A stretch of DNA of 64,000 nt from Manduca sexta (taxonomy: Eukaryota > Arthropoda > Insecta > Lepidoptera > Sphingidae). Position 1 is the stretch's first letter; each line of letters opens with the position of its first letter. Where the stretch lies: assembly GCF_014839805.1 (NCBI RefSeq), contig NC_051126.1, positions 6,890,609 through 6,954,608 of the forward strand, read 5' to 3'. The position numbers were made by a program, and so were the translations under genes. Below are positions 1 through 12,180 of the stretch, in pieces. The notes beneath the pieces were generated by a model that saw only the letters and a list, made by a program, of their open reading frames with translations, did not search any database and had not been told where the DNA came from.

Positions 1-753
1 CTACAATATGGCAACAACACAAGCGTTATCCGACATACATTTTATACCTTCGAACAATAATATTTTATCAGCCAGATACTGCGTATATCACCTTGATTTG
101 TATGCGTGGAATGCGGCTGCCCGGGCTAAATTCGTGACTAGTCAACTTGATATCATACTTTGTAATGCGCCACTGCCTGCTTAGGTATAGTCATTAACCC
201 CACCTAGAAAAACAAGCAAGCCAAAAGTGCAATGTTTGGTAACGGCTTACGTCTTGATTCTAGGTATCTTGATCTAGGTAAATGAGATCATTTAAGGATT
301 TAAAATATGCTACAATGATCTCATTTTACGTTTATACGTTGTTGCTGCTTTCCGTAGATTGAAATATTTTAATTTCTATGACATATTCAATTCTATAGAG
401 TAGGGATTTCATTCACTTATATTATTAACTAGCTTTTGCTCGCGGCTCCGCCCGCGTTATAAAGTTTTTCAAGCTAAAGTTTTCCGTTATAAAAATAGTA
501 GTTTCCCGGGAGTCTATGTTCTTCCCAAGGTCTCAAACTGTCTCCATACCAAATTTCATCTTAATACGTTGGGTAGTTTTTGAGTTTAACACGTAACAGA
601 CAGATGCAGCGGGGGACTTTGTTATATTATTTAGAACTTTTTAAGTGAAACAATCCCGTCATACATCATTGTTGCATAACTTTAACCGTTTACGCAGCGC
701 AGGCAACGGAAGCTCTCAAAACTCATAATTTTCCCCGTTTTTGCAACATGTTT

Positions 754-1368
754 CATTACTGCTCCGCTCCTATTGGTCATAGCGTGATGATATATAGCCT
801 ATAGCACTCCAGGAACAAAGGGCTATCCAACACAAAAAGATTTTTTCAGTTCAAACCGGTAGTTCCTGAGATTAGCCATTACTGCTCCGCTCCTATTGGT
901 CATAGCGTGATGATATATAGCTTATAGCGGTCCACAAATAAAGGGCTATCCAACACAAAACGAATTTTTTGGTTGAAACCGGTAGTTCCTGAGATTAGCC
1001 ATTACTGCTCCGCTCCTATTGGGTATAGCGTGATGATATATAGCCTATAGCACTCCACGAACAAAGGGCTATCCAACGCAAAAAGAATTTTTCAGTTTGG
1101 ACCGGTAGTTCCTGAGATTAGCCATTACTGCCCCGCTCCTATTGGGTATAGCGTGATGATATATAGCCTATAGCACTCCACGAACAAAGGGCTATCCAAC
1201 GCAAAAAGAATTTTTCAGTTTGGACCGGTAGTTCCTGAGATTAGCCATTACTGCCCCGCTCCTATTGGGTATAGCGTGATGATATATAGCCTATAGCACT
1301 CCACGAACAAAGGGCTATCCAACGTAAAAAGAATTTTTCGGTTTGGACCGGTAGTTCCTGAGATTAGC
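754..1368 (+). repeat. Tandem array, five units of exactly 123 bp
   Basis: Units start at CATTACTGCTCC-type sequence at 754, 877, 1000, 1123 and 1246. Each holds TATAGCGTGATGATATATAG, AAAGGGCTATCCAAC and CCGGTAGTTCCTGAGATTAG. The last unit runs into GCGTTCAAACAAAC, the element's normal tail. Units 3-5 are most alike (TTTGGACCGG versus TTCAAACCGG). Confidence 0.88.
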
Positions 1369-1369
1369 G

Positions 1370-1402
1370 CGTTCAAACAAACAAACAAACAAACAAACAA
1401 AC
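1370..1402. repeat. (CAAA)n microsatellite
   Basis: Seven or so CAAA repeats at the tail of the dispersed element; adjoining ACTCTTCAGC. Confidence 0.8.
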
Positions 1403-1479
1403 TCTTCAGCTTTATATAATAGTGTAGATGTAGTATTCTCATTTTAACAATATTAGAGTGACCCAACCGAACAAGCAAT

Positions 1480-1690
1480 TTTTTTTTACGAGCACAGCAA
1501 TGGGTCCCTATTGCACCTGATGGTAAGTATAGTGGAGTCCAATAGCTGACGAGAGACCCCTCGACAGTCGACACAATTATGCCGGCCAGTTGGGACCGGA
1601 TATACACAGGCTGATCCCGGAACACGACACACTTACGTGGGCCACTATGGCGGGTTATAAAACCTTGTATACGGTGGTCGCTATCCGGCT
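1480..1690. repeat. Dispersed GC-rich repeat fragment
   Basis: Contains ACAGTCGACACAATTATGCC and GGCCAGTTGGGACCGG. It shares the 'CCCTCG(C/A)CAGTCGACA(C)AATTATGCCGGCC' block with 51115-51340. Probably part of a retroelement; class unknown. The antisense open frame at 1248-1625 crosses this and the tandem array and is not a gene. Confidence 0.45.
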
Positions 1691-2240
1691 GGATGTAAAA
1701 TATATCTTACTATCTACAAAATAGGAACAATAATCACATATCCGGTTTGGTAGTAATCCTTTACGTTAAACTTAATATAAATATTAAAAGAACAACTTAG
1801 TACTCATTAAGATTTTATTAGTTATAATTTATAAGAAAAAATATAGTTAAAATTAACACTAATATAAATGTAATCTGATAAGCAGGTACTTGCTGCTAAC
1901 AGCAACATTTTCACATAGTTTATCGATGCTATTTCGATAGAAATCTATAAATTCTGCTAGACAAACCGCAAATTACGGCACGCTGTAATGAAATTCGTTG
2001 CGGCCGCTTCATTATACACCGCAGTGGCGGATCGATCCAGAATTATATTTTATCGTATAAATTGGCAACATTACACATGTAATTTAAGCCGATCAACTTA
2101 TTTTTTCGCTTTATGCAAAAACATTCCATTTTTGTTAACTCTTGAACTGCTTCTGACGAATATAATAGTTATTCTGTTGTTTTCCAGATGAAATTACTGA
2201 ATTCAAATCATGTATCATAAACCGTGTCATTACATAATAT
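1691..2240. other. AT-rich intergenic DNA, nothing recognised
   Basis: One 67-codon frame (1988-2191) starts MKFVAAASLY but has no continuing exon or family resemblance. Otherwise featureless. Confidence 0.5.
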
Positions 2241-2254
2241 TAGATTAGGTAGTT

Positions 2255-2514
2255 ACATAATACATAACATCACGCATTTTATCCCCGAAGGGGTATGCAG
2301 AGGCGCAACTAGGGCACCCACTTTTCGCCAAGTATGTTTCGTCCCATGATGTGATAGGGGGCGAGCCTATCGCCATATCGGGCACAAATTCCAGACTCCG
2401 GGCTGATACCGAGCAGAAAAACCCAAATATCACTTTGCCCGACCCGGGATTCGAACCCAGGACCTCAGAGCGCTATTGTACCGGACGTGCAATACAACTA
2501 CGCCACCGAGGCAG
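2255..2514 (-). mobile_element. tRNA-derived SINE (family I) with perfect 14-bp target-site duplication
   Basis: Reading the minus strand, a tRNA-like head with a pol III B box (GGGTTCGAATCC, plus-strand positions about 2448-2460) is followed by a unique body and an A/T-rich tail. Flanking copies of TAGATTAGGTAGTT at 2241-2254 and 2515-2528 are identical, marking a recent insertion of 260 bp. Related copies lie at 6.9, 48.0, 51.8 and 58.4 kb. Confidence 0.8.
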
Positions 2515-2528
2515 TAGATTAGGTAGTT

Positions 2529-5479
2529 CCCTTGTAAAAATAAAAAAATGACTAAACCTTTAAAAAAAAGTTTAGATAAGAAGGAACATGTTTATAAATC
2601 TACATTATTCATGAATAAATTAATTATTAATTGCCTAAATTAATTAAATTTATTCATATTAATATTTATATCCGCTTACATACGAATGCATATCGCTCAC
2701 ATCACAAATGCCGCAAAGTTTTCCATCAGTAATAATCATACTTATGTTCCGCGTAACATATTTCATAAAAATCATTACGTATACGTATAACTATATCTAG
2801 GAATGCGGCAGACAGCTATTCTGCTAATGAAGACACGGTTTATATATGCAGGTAAATGCTTAGATTTACGATAACCTGATCTGAGATCAAATGGTAGCTG
2901 AGAGAACTTGTGAGCAGTGAGGCAACCGTGTAAACGGTAAACAAAGATAATATTGCGCTGCATTATTATAGATGTAATTATCTTAACGTTTAATCCACGT
3001 AAATACCGACATAGTATATCGAAGACAAAACCGTTTAGTTTGATGTTAATATCATTTGAAATATTATAAACTCTAACATATTATGTATCAAATCTTTTTT
3101 ATTTTTAATTATATGTATGTCAGTATAAACCTCGCTAGTCCTTTCTATTTCTTTTCCTGTCTTCTGTCTGTAAGATTTGCCTCGAGTGATACGACCGCAC
3201 ATTGTTTTTTTATTCCTAAGTAAATATACTTACTGTTTCTTTTTATGCACAGTAAAATACTATAAAAAAAAAACTTTAACTAAATCAAAATATTTTATAT
3301 TATGAGTATTAATAATAGGTATAATAATGTGTGCTCCTTTAATATGAGAATATTAATAATAATAAGTTAAAGTGAGAACTTTAACTTACGCAAGCGATAA
3401 CTAAACTAAGTAGGCCATTCAATTAAAATAACACACAGTTCTATTCAAACTGAACAATTACACCGCATCTACTTTCCTACATCGCTACTCGTTAATGGAA
3501 CGGGTTACACGCTCGTTATCAGGTGAAACTACGCGAATTCGAGACTACGGCACAAGTTTATACGGTTTGTCAATCTCGCTAGATATGTGACATGTTGAAA
3601 GTTAGGGTATGTGAGCGTAGGTTTAAAGTAACTAGACGTCCTAGACCTTAATCTAGAATGTGGTCTTGTAAAGGCGTGCTGTTGTCAAGTTTTATAACAA
3701 TAGAATCTATTTGAAATGTTTTGGACGCGAACAACAAAAGAATTTGATTTGCTACGGATTTGGTCACGTACTTCGGGTTTGCAACAATGAATTAATATTT
3801 GCAGTGTGCCGTTAAATTCGGCAACATGCTTTGCCATCCTGTAAGTCAACTGATCTCGTTGTTACCTTTTAAAATTATTTAAGTACGTATTTTTTTAAGT
3901 CTGTAATTAAAGTTACTGCGGATTCATGTAGGTACACTAATTAATGTCATATTATTATCATAATAGTATTTAGAAACATTGCTAATATCAATTATATTAC
4001 GTGTAACAAAGTCGTCGACATTTTAAGTCCCATAAAAAGTTACTCACTTTCTACGAAAAACACACAAAGGATTACATGACCTGGATAAAAACCAGGACAT
4101 CGTTATCACCAACGTATACTGCAACTAAACTAATGAGGCTCTCTACCCATAAAGATTCTTAGTTAATATGACACTACATTATCATATTCGCTAGCGCAGA
4201 ATAATGTTCGATACGAATAATGTGGGTCGGTAAACTCTACTTTGCATCGTATAATGATGACATTTAGATTCAGAATTCTTTGATTTCAATACTATTGTCG
4301 ACGCTTAAATAGATAACTGATTCATACTATAAATAATATAATCAAGGAAATGAACGAAAGATTTAAAATAACTTTATAGGTTCAAAAATTTCAATTTCAT
4401 CTCCAAAGTCTTGTGAACTCGTAGAAATTAAAACAAATTCCCAATGAAAGCAAAAGTAATTCATACACAAACAAATTAGAAATTGTAATAATTTTACTCG
4501 GTGAGTTTGCGAATATGTTTAGCGAATCGATGTCGAAGTTCGCGAAAGTGAGTTCGGAATTAGCGCTAGTCAGTTCTTATCCAATGTACAGAGGTGCCAT
4601 TAAAGTAAAAGTTAGTTGCAACTCCCCAGGTTGTTATCGAGTAGGTTCTAAACGTGATTGAGCAACGTTTGTAAATGGCAATGCATGAGTTCAATGACTT
4701 TACTGCCTTCCTTTAACCTAATGGAAAACGTAATGCTATAAATATCCATATTCTGACTTCAACTCGTATCTGTTTGTTTAGGAACTGGGTATCATTTTGT
4801 ATAGATAGATAAATTACGTGGGATCACTCACTGGCTGTTATGAAGCTATTTAAATTAATTAACATACAATAGAAAAGTGGCATTTCCTTATATTCAGAGT
4901 ATTAGCTCTTCAGTTAATTTCCGGATTGAGTGTAAGCATTTGGAACAAAACTTTGTTTAAATTATTCAGATCTTAACTTACCCAGGAAACTAAAGAGCTT
5001 ATTAAGTTAGAGTTAAGTTTCTCTTAAATTTTCAGATGTAAAGCGACCAGATGTTCTTAGTCGCGCTGTTTGTAAATACTTATATCAGACATTCTGATGA
5101 CCTTGTTGTGTCCTAATTGTCTCATAAACCGGTGAATGGTTACAAATTACACATCTACATTACAATGACAAACAATAGACTCTGACTTGTACTCGAGCAT
5201 TTGTACTTAATTAATATATAAGTACATATCATAGTTCGTGAGATGTCGACCTTGTCAATTTGATACATGAATACATGTCTACCTTACATTAATTACAAAC
5301 ATTTCCGGCACATACATTTTTTCTAACATTCAGTGCGTCTTAACTACGTATGAGATCACTGCAATTAAGCAACGTTAAATGTATGTAGTTAGTAAACGCG
5401 AGTCAATTTTGCAAATGGTTATTAAAACCCACAGGTTACGGTGTTCATTGTGTATTGTTATACTCAAAATAAAATTATA
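2529..5479. other. AT-rich DNA upstream of IRSp53, only one weak exon candidate
   Basis: No convincing exon or known repeat. The start-exon candidate at 4515-4547 is listed separately. A good donor also occurs at 3842 after MLCHP, too short to judge. Confidence 0.5.
4515..4547 (+). CDS. Weak candidate for first coding exon of IRSp53
   Basis: ATG followed by ten codons (MFSESMSKFAK) and a consensus donor aaa|gtgagt, in the phase 0 that exon A requires. Joined, it gives SKFAKNILDKFNP. Short, with no homology I can confirm and 7.5 kb upstream, so it may be chance; the real first exon could be elsewhere, including outside the window. Confidence 0.18.
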
Positions 5480-5796
5480 TTTAAGGTTGTTTAGCGGCGT
5501 AATTGTTAATTGCCGCTGTAGAGGAACAGATGGTTACGTTCCTCTATGGAAGGGGAAGATTCCCAGTCAGGCAGATGTTGCGCCTGACCGGCCGCGGCCC
5601 CTCCGACGGTTCCTATTCGGAGATGGTATATATGCAACGCGTCGTTCAAATTGTGCAAGCGTGATTCAGGATCGACGTCGCCATCTATCGTGATTGCTGT
5701 GTGATATCATTGAGTAGCGTCACTGCATCGATCCTCTTGCAGTTCCGGCGATGTTGACAAGATGGCGGTGCATGCATCGATTGTACCGCCACAGTT
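5480..5796 (+). other. GC-rich island ending in a perfect splice donor; possible 5' UTR exon
   Basis: A GC-rich block in AT-rich surroundings. It holds several short palindromes (5519-5546, 5566-5588, 5590-5599) and ends at a consensus donor gtaagtatt at 5797. ATGs within it do not join exon A of IRSp53 in frame. It could be a 5' UTR exon or promoter-proximal sequence of IRSp53, or a fragment of an unknown element. The long open frame crossing it (from 5379) shows no recognisable protein features. Confidence 0.3.
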
Positions 5797-5802
5797 GTAA
5801 GT

Positions 5803-6944
5803 ATTGATAATTATGTAAACAACGTTAAACCAATCAAAGATATTAGAACAAGTGTGGGGTCAGGTGAAGCAATGGTCTTTAAAAAAAATGTGTTGTTAAA
5901 CGTCCACCCTATGTGATATACCTTTAAATTAGACATAGAATAATCTATAAGTATTGCCACGGTTTTAAGTGAAATCATCTAGTCGGATTTAAAAGTTGGA
6001 ACAGAAGTTGAGAGTACGGGCATTTTATAAAGTCCGATGGATGAAACTTTGCAAAAATTAAACTTGAAAGTGTAGAATCAAAGCGAGGAGCGGTCGGCCC
6101 TACCGGCGTTCATTTGAATTACGCTAGCTCCGCCTTTTGTAGTCGACTTCATTTAGCGAACTTAAAGGAAACTCTTTTATTTCGCCCCAGCAAAGAACTT
6201 AAGAGGTGCATTGTTGAATTCGTAACAAATTGTACGCCGTGATTACGTTAAGAAGTTCGACGTTGAGGTGGAGCTTTGATTGGAATTTAACTGTCTGCCC
6301 CATGGCAATGAATATTAAATTTTTCAATACTTTAAATAGCTCTCTAGTTTTATGTGTTTTCAATGGAAAAGTAGTTATCGAAATAAGACATCCGTCTCGA
6401 AATTTCCTACTGCGTTGTACAACAAAAGCAAAGTAAAAAATATGAGATGCACAAAATATATTGCTGATCTCATTTTTATTTTGTTAGATAAAGTTTGCCT
6501 GCAGTCTTGTTTACAACACAACCGTTCCTATACGTATTGTATCGTATCACGTTTGAGGAGCAACAAGTGCTTGAACAAACAACCTAGGAGTTCTACGCAA
6601 GTTCATCCTTTGAGTCGGAATAGATTTTATTATAAAAATCTGTTTTATTTATAATGTTATTTGTGTTCAGAGACCGTAAGTTTAATATTTGTTTTTGTGT
6701 GATAGGAACGGTACTATCTTTCTTGTAGCGTGTTTTCGCTGCAACCTTTTAAATGAATGTATGTACCTATAGATATTGAATATCATTTTGTCGATGACCG
6801 AGTAGTGACATGAATATAGGTATGCAGATTTGCAGTTAGCAAGCAACTGATCTTTTTACAAACTATGATCAAAAATAATATTATTGAATGGATTGTCGCG
6901 GCTTATTTGCATTACTTGCACGGCACGACATGGCTTAAAGTCAG
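5803..6944. other. AT-rich DNA, nothing recognised
   Basis: Overlapping open frames at 6230-6654 have no protein-like features; donors here do not produce a coding start in phase with IRSp53 exon A. Confidence 0.45.
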
Positions 6945-7160
6945 GACCTTAGAGCGGTGTCGTATCACTGGCCAATCCAGGATTCGAAGCCGAAGGTCGA
7001 ATCTTGGGTTGGGCAAAGTCATATATTTTGGGTTTTTCTCCTCTGTATCAACATGGAGCCTGGAATTTCTATCTCTTCCTGGGACTGATCACACACGGCG
7101 AAAGTTGCCCTGGTTGTATCTCTGCCTACTCCTACGGGGATAAAGGCGTGATGTGTGTGA
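6945..7160 (+). mobile_element. SINE family I copy
   Basis: Diverged. Contains GGGTTGGGCAAAGT, TTTGGGTTTTTCTCC, a 'gagcctggaatt' block and CTACGGGGATAAAGGCGTGATGTGTGT, matching the reverse complement of the 2255-2514 copy. Confidence 0.6.
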
Positions 7161-10100
7161 GTGTGATATCTAAGGAATATTAATACAATTATAAATCCAA
7201 CACATGATAACTCAAAGGAAATAGCAGTTCTACATAACGCAATAACTTATTTGTACTGCCATTTTGTAAGAGAAGACGTCTGATATTCTGACTATAACAA
7301 TCACTTTTGCTTTGTAAGCCGAACCATTTACTAAATATACAATAACTCATGCTTTATTTAGAACATCACCGAGTTTAGTACTGACGCAATAATTATTCAT
7401 CTTAGACTAAACTCACGTATCACTAAGCCTTAAAGTTATATAAATAAACGTATACAATACAAAGTAACACTTGGCTACGATTTATCCTCAAGAAAAAAAA
7501 GACAAAAAAATTCGACATTAGCAAAACCAAAAGAAGTAGCTAAACATGTCTCCCAATCATAACTCCGTCAACTATTTTAAGCAAAAAGGCCATCGTAAAC
7601 CGTTGTATGAATTTCAATACGAATTCTTTGGATACAAAAAATACGTACGTGTGTGAAGATTAGGCTCAAAAAGGACATGGAAGGGAGGGCGTCACGAAGT
7701 ACGCTCGAGGCAATTTCGTTCCAAATGTCGCGCGGTACGTGCCACACAAATAAAAAGGCCGGGGTGAAGTTATATCTAACTGTATTGCTTTACAAAGCAA
7801 CAGTAGTTCGATACAAGAAGCAAAAAATATTGGTTGGTTTTTATCGTATTTTTATTATAAAACATGTGTGTTTTTGTACAGCTTGTTTTAAATGAGAACG
7901 TTTCGATTAGGTTCTTGTTTTTATTAGTTAAGAACAACAGTGGTATTTGTAGCGACCTACTATCTTAATCGTCTTAAAAATGATCATTTTATATAAATTC
8001 AACCAATATAGATAGTTAATTTCAACACGTATATAATACAAAAATTAGGAACCTCTTTTGTCTATCATTATGCGAACACATACAACAACACACAACAGTT
8101 TAAAAAGGATCATCGGACACGGTTAACTTCTGTGAGTGCAATACAATTTTTCGCCCCTTGAATAACCGAAGATTTACGCATAGGGCGTAGGCAATAAGCG
8201 CACGATATAACGGCACAGCTTGTTCGCTATTTTAAAAAGGTATGTCTGTATCGGGTGAAAAATTGCTTCACGCCCACCCCGACCAAGAAGCTATATATTT
8301 CAGTCAGTTTCGTGGACGAAAACGGTCGTTTGATACCTTATTTACAGCGGTGGCCGGCCTCAGCGCTGATCGTTCAAACGAGCTAAAACAACTTATACGT
8401 TCGCATTTTCTCATAACCTTTTGCAGTCGGGCCGGGTTAACTAAATGTTAGCTGATAGCTTCCTATGTTACGATTCTAATTGAATTTATTTGCAACACGC
8501 AAGTTGACTTAAAATATTGTCGAATGTAAATTAACCGGTGTATAAATTATTTTATTTTGTCGTCATATTATATTGATCGCTTGATTAAACACTGTCAAAT
8601 ATTGGTGAGATAATGGCTGTCAAAATAGATTAATGACTGTCAATAATTTTATTATATTAACAATTCATCGAGAAAAAAATATATAAAACAATATTACAGC
8701 ATTAGATGTTTTTTCACAACAAAGAAAATTCTAGTACTAGCTTTAATTCAGTGTAAATGGTGTGTCTGACGGGATAGGAAAAAACAGCTTCGGCTTTCCT
8801 CGACCCGTGTTGCATATCGTTTGTATTCCCGTCGATGGCGCGTACCTTTTGCTTTGTTACAGATACTAATCTTTTAATCGGATTTCGGAAAGGTTTCGAC
8901 GTATTCTTTTTCTATTTTTATAATGTTTTCCTTTAAGCAAACTCTATTTATCGTGAAATCTCTTGTACATTTCAATGCCTAAGATAAAATGCTGTAAATA
9001 CCTTAAAAAAATGAATTAACCACATTTGTTGGTACAAATATACGGCATAAAAATTTACAGTTGGTAAGATCGTAAAGCACATTAGCACGTAGTTCAGCCC
9101 ACACATGTCGTCGGAAGACCAGTGATATTGGGGTAAAAGGGAAAATGCATTGGCTTTTTGTAATGCGGCCATAACCTGGGGATTAGGACGGTTGGAGCCG
9201 AAGCGAATATTCGGCCATTTTGCTCTACGCACTTACTACACCCCAAAATGCTTACGATAGAGAATGTTTAACGTTCATGCCTATAGAAATCCATATGCAG
9301 CCGTGTTTGTATTGTAAATATTTCGCGTTATGTCCTTATTCCTAATTTAACATCTACGCGATATTGTTTTTAATGTTTTAGTGGTTCAGTATTGTTTTCC
9401 TTGTAAAATAGAAATCCTGTTTTAATCGACGTAAATTACATACATTCTTCTTATTGGACTTGTCTTTGAATACTCGTACTGTTTAAAAATGGATACCAAT
9501 ATTGTATTAGTGTCTCGAATGTTCACAAAGTGGAATCTCTGCTTATTTGGATTATAAACTTCGTATAACCACTTTAGAAAACATCCTGTATCGTATGAAG
9601 ACTGTAGTCGATTTTTTCTCATAATAAAAATAAACGGTTTGTTTTCGTTCAAACCGCAAAATCGTATTCTATATCGAATACTTTTGTGTATTAATATATT
9701 CGGATTACATAGAGAAAAGGTAAATAATATGTTAATAAAGGACAAATTACTAAACCTATTTAGAACCTTATTTCTATATAATTATGCTATAAATTACTTT
9801 TTATAACGGGAATTATAACAGGGAAGCCAGTCAGTATAATATAAATACAACATTTTCTTATTCGGGTCGTATAGTCTTTAGTATTCAACAAGGACTAGTA
9901 TGCAAAAGCAGTCGATGTATTCGAAGCTTCTCCGAAGAAGTAGTTAATAAAGGAATGTCGTTTGTTTACCGCGAAGCCAAGTGGGCCACACCTCCACGGA
10001 ACGAGGCCAGAGCTAAGCCGTTGCAGCATCCTTGAAAGGCCGCATTCCAAAAGTCTATTTACGGTCTAAGTCCTCGTTTACTGCCACGATTGCATACGAT

Positions 10101-11689
10101 TTTTTTTGTCAGGCACACACACAAACTACCGGGTGGAAAGTGTTGCAAACAATTTTTTTATACTATCACCATGAAAATAATTCTACTGGCTCCAAAATAT
10201 AAGTTCTGGTGCGTTCATTTTGAGGTTCCGGAACTTCACCAAGGTGTAGATGGAGACCAACATAGGGTTTTTAGTCGGTAAATATCCGACATACCTGCGT
10301 ACCACTAATCGGCGCTAAATATAAAGCATTGACTAAAAACCTTTACCTACAAAACTAGCACAAGGCATGGCAGTATTAGGAATTTGTCATCATTTGTAAA
10401 ACACGATTATACTCAATTTAATAATTAATATTTTTGGATTCCAAATACGTGGACTTGGTACCCTTACTTGAGATTTAATAATTTTATTTTATTCAAGATG
10501 AACAGAAAACAGTTAAACATTAAATAAGTAAGGAGTAAAATTACATAGGTACTGCATTTACAAACATGCAACTAACACCATTGTTACAGTTCATATTTAC
10601 ATTCACAATATTGTGACGAAATGATCGCAGTTTATTCAATGTTGTGAATACTACATCAACTGTTTAAGGATAGTCGTGAGCACAAACCTTGCTTGACCCG
10701 AATGAATTTATTTTTTTAAATAGCGCTGCGTATATCCGAATATCAGAAGTTGCTTTTTATTTCAAAATTTAAAGAGGACAATTATTTATGATGATGAATT
10801 ATTATACGATACGGAATTAATGAGGGCTAACACTTGCGTAGCGATAGACCTATTGATTGAACTCGATTGGGTTTAGTTAGGCAATCAGTAATTAATCTCG
10901 TTTATTTTATGAGCTGTCATAAACATAATTGCCAGTCATTGTTTACGCTGCTTGGTTGTTACAGTGCCGTTCCAAATGTAGTTATCAATTGTAATTTATG
11001 TCTTTGTAAATTTTTTCAATGAACTATGCATAGTCACACACAAATGTAAGTGAACAAATTCGAAAGTTAAAAATGCTCCTACACATAATTTTTTGTTGAA
11101 ATATTATATTGTTTTTGATTTATCTAAAATAAATCCTTTGAAGTTTATTTTAGTGAAGAAAAATCCAGTGTTAATACAGACACAAAAGTTCAAGGACGAT
11201 ATGAAATGAATTTGTACAGCTGCTTTTGTTGCTGACTGTACCTACTATTCGTACAAAGTATAACGAGCTGAATCCTAAATTTATACGTTGCGGGGTTTTT
11301 AAATATGGTAAAATGTTTGGTATGCAATGTTTAGGTAAAATATATGAACTGTTGAAAACGAATGCTCCTTTTTACTATAACGCCTTTATTAGGACTTATT
11401 AATAACATTAAATACAAACATTGAAAATGAGGTGCATATTATATTGTTTACAATTAATTGCTCCTTATCTAAATGCACAGAGGGTGCTAATGATTTTTAA
11501 AGTATTCATAAAGAGGTTATAGTTAGTGATCGCTGATTGATTAAAAAACATTTTAAACTTAAGGCACAACCTTCACCTTTTAGTAACCAGTGACGATCCT
11601 TTGTTTGAATTTTACATATAATTAGATTGATGATTTTCAAGGCGTAATGAATTTGTAGAATTTAATATGCAAACTATATATAAACTTAG
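7161..11689. other. AT-rich DNA upstream of or in the first intron of IRSp53
   Basis: No gene or known repeat recognised. Small GC-richer patches at 8755-8840 and 9965-10055 are unexplained. If the gene starts further left, this is intron. Confidence 0.45.
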
Positions 11690-11992
11690 CCCTGTATTAT
11701 AATATATGTAGACACGGGCTTCTACTACTGAGAGGGTTTAGCTCTTGCCCTTATCTACCACTCTATGTTAATGCAAATTGGCAGACTTCACACAATCTCA
11801 AAATTCATATACAGAAGTTCTGAGATATGCGGGTTTCCTCATGTTATTTTCCTTCACTGTTAAAGCAAGCGATAATTCACAAAGAATACACAAATAACTT
11901 TAGTATAGTCAGAAATGCGTACCCTTGGGATTTGAACCTGTGGACATTCGTCTCAGCAGTCTATTCCACTTCCAACTAGGCTATCCTTGCTT
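11690..11992 (-). mobile_element. tRNA-derived SINE (family II), just upstream of IRSp53 exon A
   Basis: The plus strand carries ACACGGGCTTCTACTACTGA, CAAGCGATAATTCACAAAGA and GGGATTTGAACCTGTGGACA, then AACTAGGCTATC. On the minus strand this gives an A-box-like GATAGCCTAGTTGG and a B-box-like GGTTCAAATCC. Same family as 30.08, 35.57 and 44.56 kb. Confidence 0.68.
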
Positions 11993-12104
11993 TCTATTAC
12001 CTATAGGCTTAATCAATTTCTTTCTAAAGTTAAGAATTAGAAATATAAAGAGGAAACTAAAAGTACATCTAAATTTATATGAAATTTCATTTGTATTGTT
12101 GCAG

Positions 12105-12180
12105 AACATCCTGGATAAGTTTAATCCAGGCGCCCGGCAGATGATTACGGCTGGCAAAGCGTATTTGAAAGCATTACACG
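12105..12180 (+). CDS. IRSp53: IRSp53 exon A: start of IMD domain
   Basis: Acceptor ttgcag ends at 12104 and donor gtaagt starts at 12181. It encodes residues 1-25 plus one base, beginning NILDKFNPGARQ, the first helix of the I-BAR domain (human IRSp53 has a similar FNP motif here). It enters in phase 0, so an upstream exon carrying the initiator Met must join in phase 0. Confidence 0.93.

Larger units (their letters stand above)
428..1430 (+). repeat. Dispersed element: GCTTTTGCTCGCGGC head, 123-bp tandem array, (CAAA)n tail
   Basis: Head ACTAGCTTTTGCTCGCGGCT at about 428, then TCTCCATACCAAATTTCATC. A middle section begins near GTTTACGCAGCGCAGGCAAC, followed by the array at 754-1368 and a tail GAGATTAGCGCGTTCAAACA with (CAAA)n to about 1402. 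Single-unit relatives with the same head lie at 15.0, 17.4, 50.6, 52.6 and 61.3 kb. No coding capacity, so non-autonomous. Confidence 0.7.

Noticed and set aside
754..1368. Evenly spaced direct repeats resembling a CRISPR array
   Set aside because: Whole units repeat without distinct spacers, in a eukaryotic repeat element.
1248..1625. 125-codon minus-strand frame
   Set aside because: Lies across the 123-bp tandem array, the CAAA tail and another repeat.
1988..2191. 67-codon frame starting like a signal peptide (MKFVAAASLY)
   Set aside because: Hydrophobic start not followed by a plausible protein, and no splice partners.
2440..2510. tRNA-like sequence with a B box
   Set aside because: Head of a SINE, flanked by a target-site duplication; not a functional tRNA. 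The same applies near 30.1, 51.99 and 58.4 kb.
5764..5796. ATG GCG GTG... exon ending at the 5797 donor, considered as IRSp53 start
   Set aside because: Ends in phase 2, which would break the frame with exon A (phase 0).
8200..8451. Good donor at 8240 after an open stretch, considered as IRSp53 first exon
   Set aside because: No ATG in the phase that joins exon A; stop codons lie just upstream.
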